Below, piece after piece: positions 32,573-35,259 of a stretch of 35,259 nt of DNA. Numbering within the stretch: position 1 is the stretch's first letter; each line of letters starts with the position of its first letter. This DNA is from Chloroflexota bacterium. GTDB lineage: Bacteria; Chloroflexota; Anaerolineae; Caldilineales; Caldilineaceae. Made by a program: the position numbers and the translations under genes. The notes under the pieces are model-generated. The model searched no databases and was not told the DNA's origin. It worked only from the letters and a program-made list of their open reading frames with translations. The DNA lies in assembly GCA_018969295.1 (NCBI GenBank), contig JAGWYN010000042.1, positions 1 to 35,259 of the forward strand, written 5' to 3'.

Positions 32573-32616
32573 TTGTAGCAGCGACGTGTGCGTGTATGCA
32601 GACGACGCTGCTACAA
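32573..32616. repeat. 11-bp inverted repeat downstream of tRNA-Gln
   Basis: TTGTAGCAGCG (32573-32583) pairs exactly with CGCTGCTACAA (32606-32616) around a 22-base loop. No T-tract follows. It may be a transcript-end hairpin or the end of a small repeat element. Confidence 0.6.
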
Positions 32617-32793
32617 CCATGTGGATTGCAAGTGCTCCTGCTCTGGCAGGCACGATGTTCCCCGGCGGCGTGGGCGATCCTCTTTGCCAAAATGGTGGAT
32701 GACCCATCCTGATCTCTTCCCACCGAGAAGGCCCGAGAAAGCCTAGGAAAAAGAACGCAGTCGGCTCTTCCAGATCCTCGAAGAGCTGGTGAA

Positions 32794-33516
32794 ATGGGAG
32801 AGCATCTTGCTGTCGGCAGGTTGTCCATGCGTCACAAAGGCGGTCACATCATCGAAGATCACAGAGAGATCGACGCCAGTCTTCTGCAAAGCAACGGCAT
32901 CGAGAGTGCGCAAGTGGAGGTCTCCAACAGTGCGATTTACAACAATTATGTAAGCAGCTACGATGGCGGCGGCATTTACTTTTACGAAACGCTCTTCGAT
33001 GGAAGCAGTTGGCTGAAGGTGAGCAACAGCCAGATCTACAACAATATGACTGGCCCCTACGGAGATGGGGGAGGTGGCCTTTATGCCTACGGTGTTTTTA
33101 CCCTCACGCAGAGCACCATCTACAGCAATACTACCTTTGGCAGCGGTGGCGGTCTCTATGCGTACGGGCCCGCAACCATCGTGGACAGCAAGGTGTACAG
33201 CAACTACGCCTCCAGCAAGGGGGGCGGCATTTACTTCAAAAACTGCTGCGGCTATGAATCGTATGGGATTGCCACTCTCCAGAATTCGGAGGTGTACAGC
33301 AATTATGCTGACGGCTACGGCGGCGGTATTACAAACGACAGACATCATCTGCTGATCGTTGATAGCGACATCCATCACAATTCTTCCACCAACAACGGTG
33401 GGGGTGTCTATGAGCCTGGCAGCGGTGTGATCACGGTCACGGCCCAGAGCAAAATCTACGAGAACCACTCCAATCATGGGGGGGATTCTATTCCTACAAC
33501 ATTCTGTCGATTGTAG
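32794..33516 (+). pseudogene. Beta-helix surface protein, N-terminal piece (broken reading frame)
   Basis: 240-codon frame made mostly of right-handed beta-helix repeats of the form NSxIYxNxxxxxGGGIYxY (for example NSQIYNNMTGPYGDGGGGLY, DSKVYSNYASSKGGGIYF). Such proteins are usually exported, but here there is no signal peptide. The first 35 residues (to about 32,905) do not fit the repeat, so the true N-terminus seems lost. The frame fails in a run of seven G at 33478-33484. With one more G it would continue as HGGGFYSYNILSIVESEVFS into the next piece. Treat both as one gene. Confidence 0.75.
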
Positions 33517-33584
33517 AGAGCGAGGTTTTCTCCAATACGGCTCGTGCCGGGGATGGCGGTGGGATTTACATCGAAGGCGATACT

Positions 33585-35168
33585 TTGGTGATTACCGGCA
33601 GCCTTCTGTACAGCAACACGGCCTCTGGCGGCAATGGTGGCGCGTTGTACAACAACACGAACACAACTCAGATCGCAAACAGCACCTGGTACACCAACAG
33701 CGCCAGCACCAGTGGGGGAGCAGTCTACCTCTCTTCGGGCGACATGACGGTGATTTCGTCGACTTATTCGATGAATACAGCAGCTGTGAACGGCGGCGCC
33801 TTTTATGGTCGAAGCCCTGTCTTGGTGGTCGGCAGCAGATTCGACAACAACCACACCGACAACGATGGCGGTGCCTTCTATATCGAAGATGGACGCCTGG
33901 AGATGGTCGACAGCGACCTTTACGACAACACTTCGATCAACGGGGGGGCCATTTACCACAGCAACGCTACGACCCAGATCGACACCAGTCGATTCTATAC
34001 GAATACTGCCAGCGGCAGTGGAGGGGCGCTTTACCACCATTCTGGAGAAATGGCCATTCGTTCCTCGAGCTATTCGATGAACGCTGCAACCAGCGGGGAG
34101 GGCGGCGCAATCTACAACCAGGATGCGCTCAGCATGACGACCAGCACGTTGGACGGCAACCAGGCAGGAACCAGCGGTGGTGGGATCGCGAATGGTGCAT
34201 CGGGTGTTTTGACAGCGACGAATGTCACACTGCATGCCAACCAGGCAGGAACGACAGGGGGCGGTATCGACAGTGCAGGCGGCAAGATTGATGCCGTCAA
34301 TGTGACCCTCTCTGCCAACGAAGCCGCCACCAATGCTGGAGGAATCCACATCGGGGGCGGTACTGTGGCTCTGACCAATACTATTGTTGCAAACAGCCTG
34401 ACGTCAGGCAATGCCGGCGGCGATCTTGTCGGTTCTCCTGCTATCAGCACAAGCAACTGGATTGGCACGCTCGACTTGGAAAATTTGCAAAACAATGGTG
34501 GCCCTACCTGGACCATGGCTTTGCCCGAAGGCTCTCCTGCAATTGACAGCGGGAGCAATGTGGGGTGTCCTGCCACCAACCAACGCGGGCTGCAGCGGCC
34601 TGTAGGGACAGCTTGTGATATCGGCGCCTACGAGCGCAGTACCTTGTATGACAGCGTGGATCTCACGAGTCTGCGGATCAGCGATGGAACGCTCACGCCT
34701 TCGTTTGTGCAGAGCACGACGGTTTACACCGTTGCAGTGCCCAACAGTGTTCATACCTTGGTTGTCACATCGACGACCAGTTCGCCCAATGCAACGATCG
34801 ACGTCAACGGTACAGGAGCCATTTCGGGTACGGGGTTCGGTCCGATTGCGCTGCTCGTCGGCCCCAATCCGATCACGGTGACGGTTACGGCAGCCAATGG
34901 GGGGACGACCCGGACGTATGTGGTGATTGTGACGCGTGCGCCGTCGAGCAACGCGGATCTGGGCAATCTGAGTGCGGCGACGGGGGGCGGTGCGAACATT
35001 CCGCTGAACCCGGCGCCGTTCAGCGGTGCGACTGTGTCGTACAGCGGGACGGTGGCCCATGAGGTGGTGAGTGGGACGGTGACTGCGACCGCAGCGGACA
35101 CGGCGGCGACGATTGTGGTTCTTGGGGCTGGCTGCTGGGCTTTACACTGTGCAAGCAAGTGTGCCTGA
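33585..35168 (+). pseudogene. Beta-helix / choice-of-anchor Q / cadherin-like surface protein, main piece
   Basis: 527-codon frame (open from about 33,483) continuing the same gene. It has ten or so further beta-helix repeats (NTASGGNGGALYNN, NNHTDNDGGAFYIE, GNQAGTSGGGIANG), then a choice-of-anchor Q module (NNGGPTWTMALPEGSPAIDSG ... CDIGAYE at about 34,490-34,635). A cadherin-like beta-sandwich domain follows (LRISDGTLTPSFVQSTTVYT ... TVTAANGGTTRTYVVIVTRA), and then the start of a second one. This second domain is cut short near 35,120, and the frame stops at 35168. It is probably a secreted or cell-surface adhesin. The listed TTG start is only the first start codon after the frame break. 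Confidence 0.78.
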
Positions 35169-35259
35169 CGCATTGGTCGCCAATGGAGTGGTAGAGGTGG
35201 CTGTCAACCTGGATGGGATCGGTGCTGCTGCGGTCAACTTTGGCTATCAATCGCGTGGG
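35122..35259 (+). pseudogene. SdrD-B-like domain fragment in a shifted frame, running off the window
   Basis: In the frame one base on from the previous piece, the sequence reads GLAAGLYTVQASVPDALV and ends VNLDGIGAAAVNFGYQSRG. This is the end of an SdrD-B/Cna-B-type beta-sandwich repeat (the AGxYTV and VNFGYQ motifs). It shows that the gene continues beyond the window and that bases were lost or gained near 35,120. Confidence 0.6.

Noticed and set aside
32743..34349. Minus-strand frames of 244 and 291 codons opposite the beta-helix gene
   Set aside because: Their regular Val/Ala pattern mirrors the repeats on the plus strand; no independent domain.

Overview
The window is a GC-rich stretch of a bacterial chromosome, most likely from the Chloroflexota (Anaerolineae/Caldilineae-like). 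This placement is inference. It rests on a glutaminyl-tRNA synthetase with a C-terminal YqeY-like extension, an FMN-riboswitch-controlled NMT1/THI5-type ABC transporter of the predicted riboflavin type RibXY, a DUF2079 membrane protein, and a NACHT ATPase with an N-terminal effector-associated domain and a C-terminal FGE-sulfatase domain. Many genes start with GTG or TTG behind purine-rich ribosome sites.

Layout. Positions 1-4363 (+) hold the 3' end of a peptide-type ABC ATPase, a HyuA-like hydantoinase/oxoprolinase and two tandem DUF917 (S-methyl-thiohydantoin-desulfurase family) proteins; this looks like an uptake and breakdown unit for a peptide- or hydantoin-like compound. Positions 4367-13880 (+) form a surface-polysaccharide locus: GT4 glycosyltransferase, two Wzz-like proteins, a large DUF2079 membrane protein, a CpsD-like kinase with a degenerate P-loop, RmlA, a hypothetical protein, RmlB and a GNAT acetyltransferase. 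Positions 13849-19166 (-) are a decayed defence island. One intact 899-residue EAD1-NACHT-FGE protein sits among pieces of other defence-type genes: a STAND-FGE remnant fused to an unknown tail, an N-terminal fragment of a TWNPxxW-type nuclease-associated protein, an acidic orphan frame, a UvrD-like helicase fragment, and the N-terminus of a Res-type restriction subunit.

Positions 19167-20173 carry no credible gene, but contain several inverted repeats and a 34-unit tandem array of a 13-15 bp unit. Positions 20174-23413 are a sigma70-type promoter, a tandem glycine riboswitch with intrinsic terminator, and gcvP. A separate promoter then precedes a non-pyrrolysine MttB-family methyltransferase (23573-25087). 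A 28-nt perfect palindrome, a strong promoter, an FMN riboswitch and three hairpins lead into the three-gene transporter (25639-28384). Next come glnS and gltX overlapping by ATGA, and a tRNA-Gln(CUG) with its own promoter. The window ends in a beta-helix/choice-of-anchor-Q surface protein broken by two frame changes.

The strongest candidates for something new are the EAD1-NACHT-FGE conflict protein in its ruined island, the tandem array that stays open in all three forward frames, and the riboflavin transporter leader with stacked terminators.
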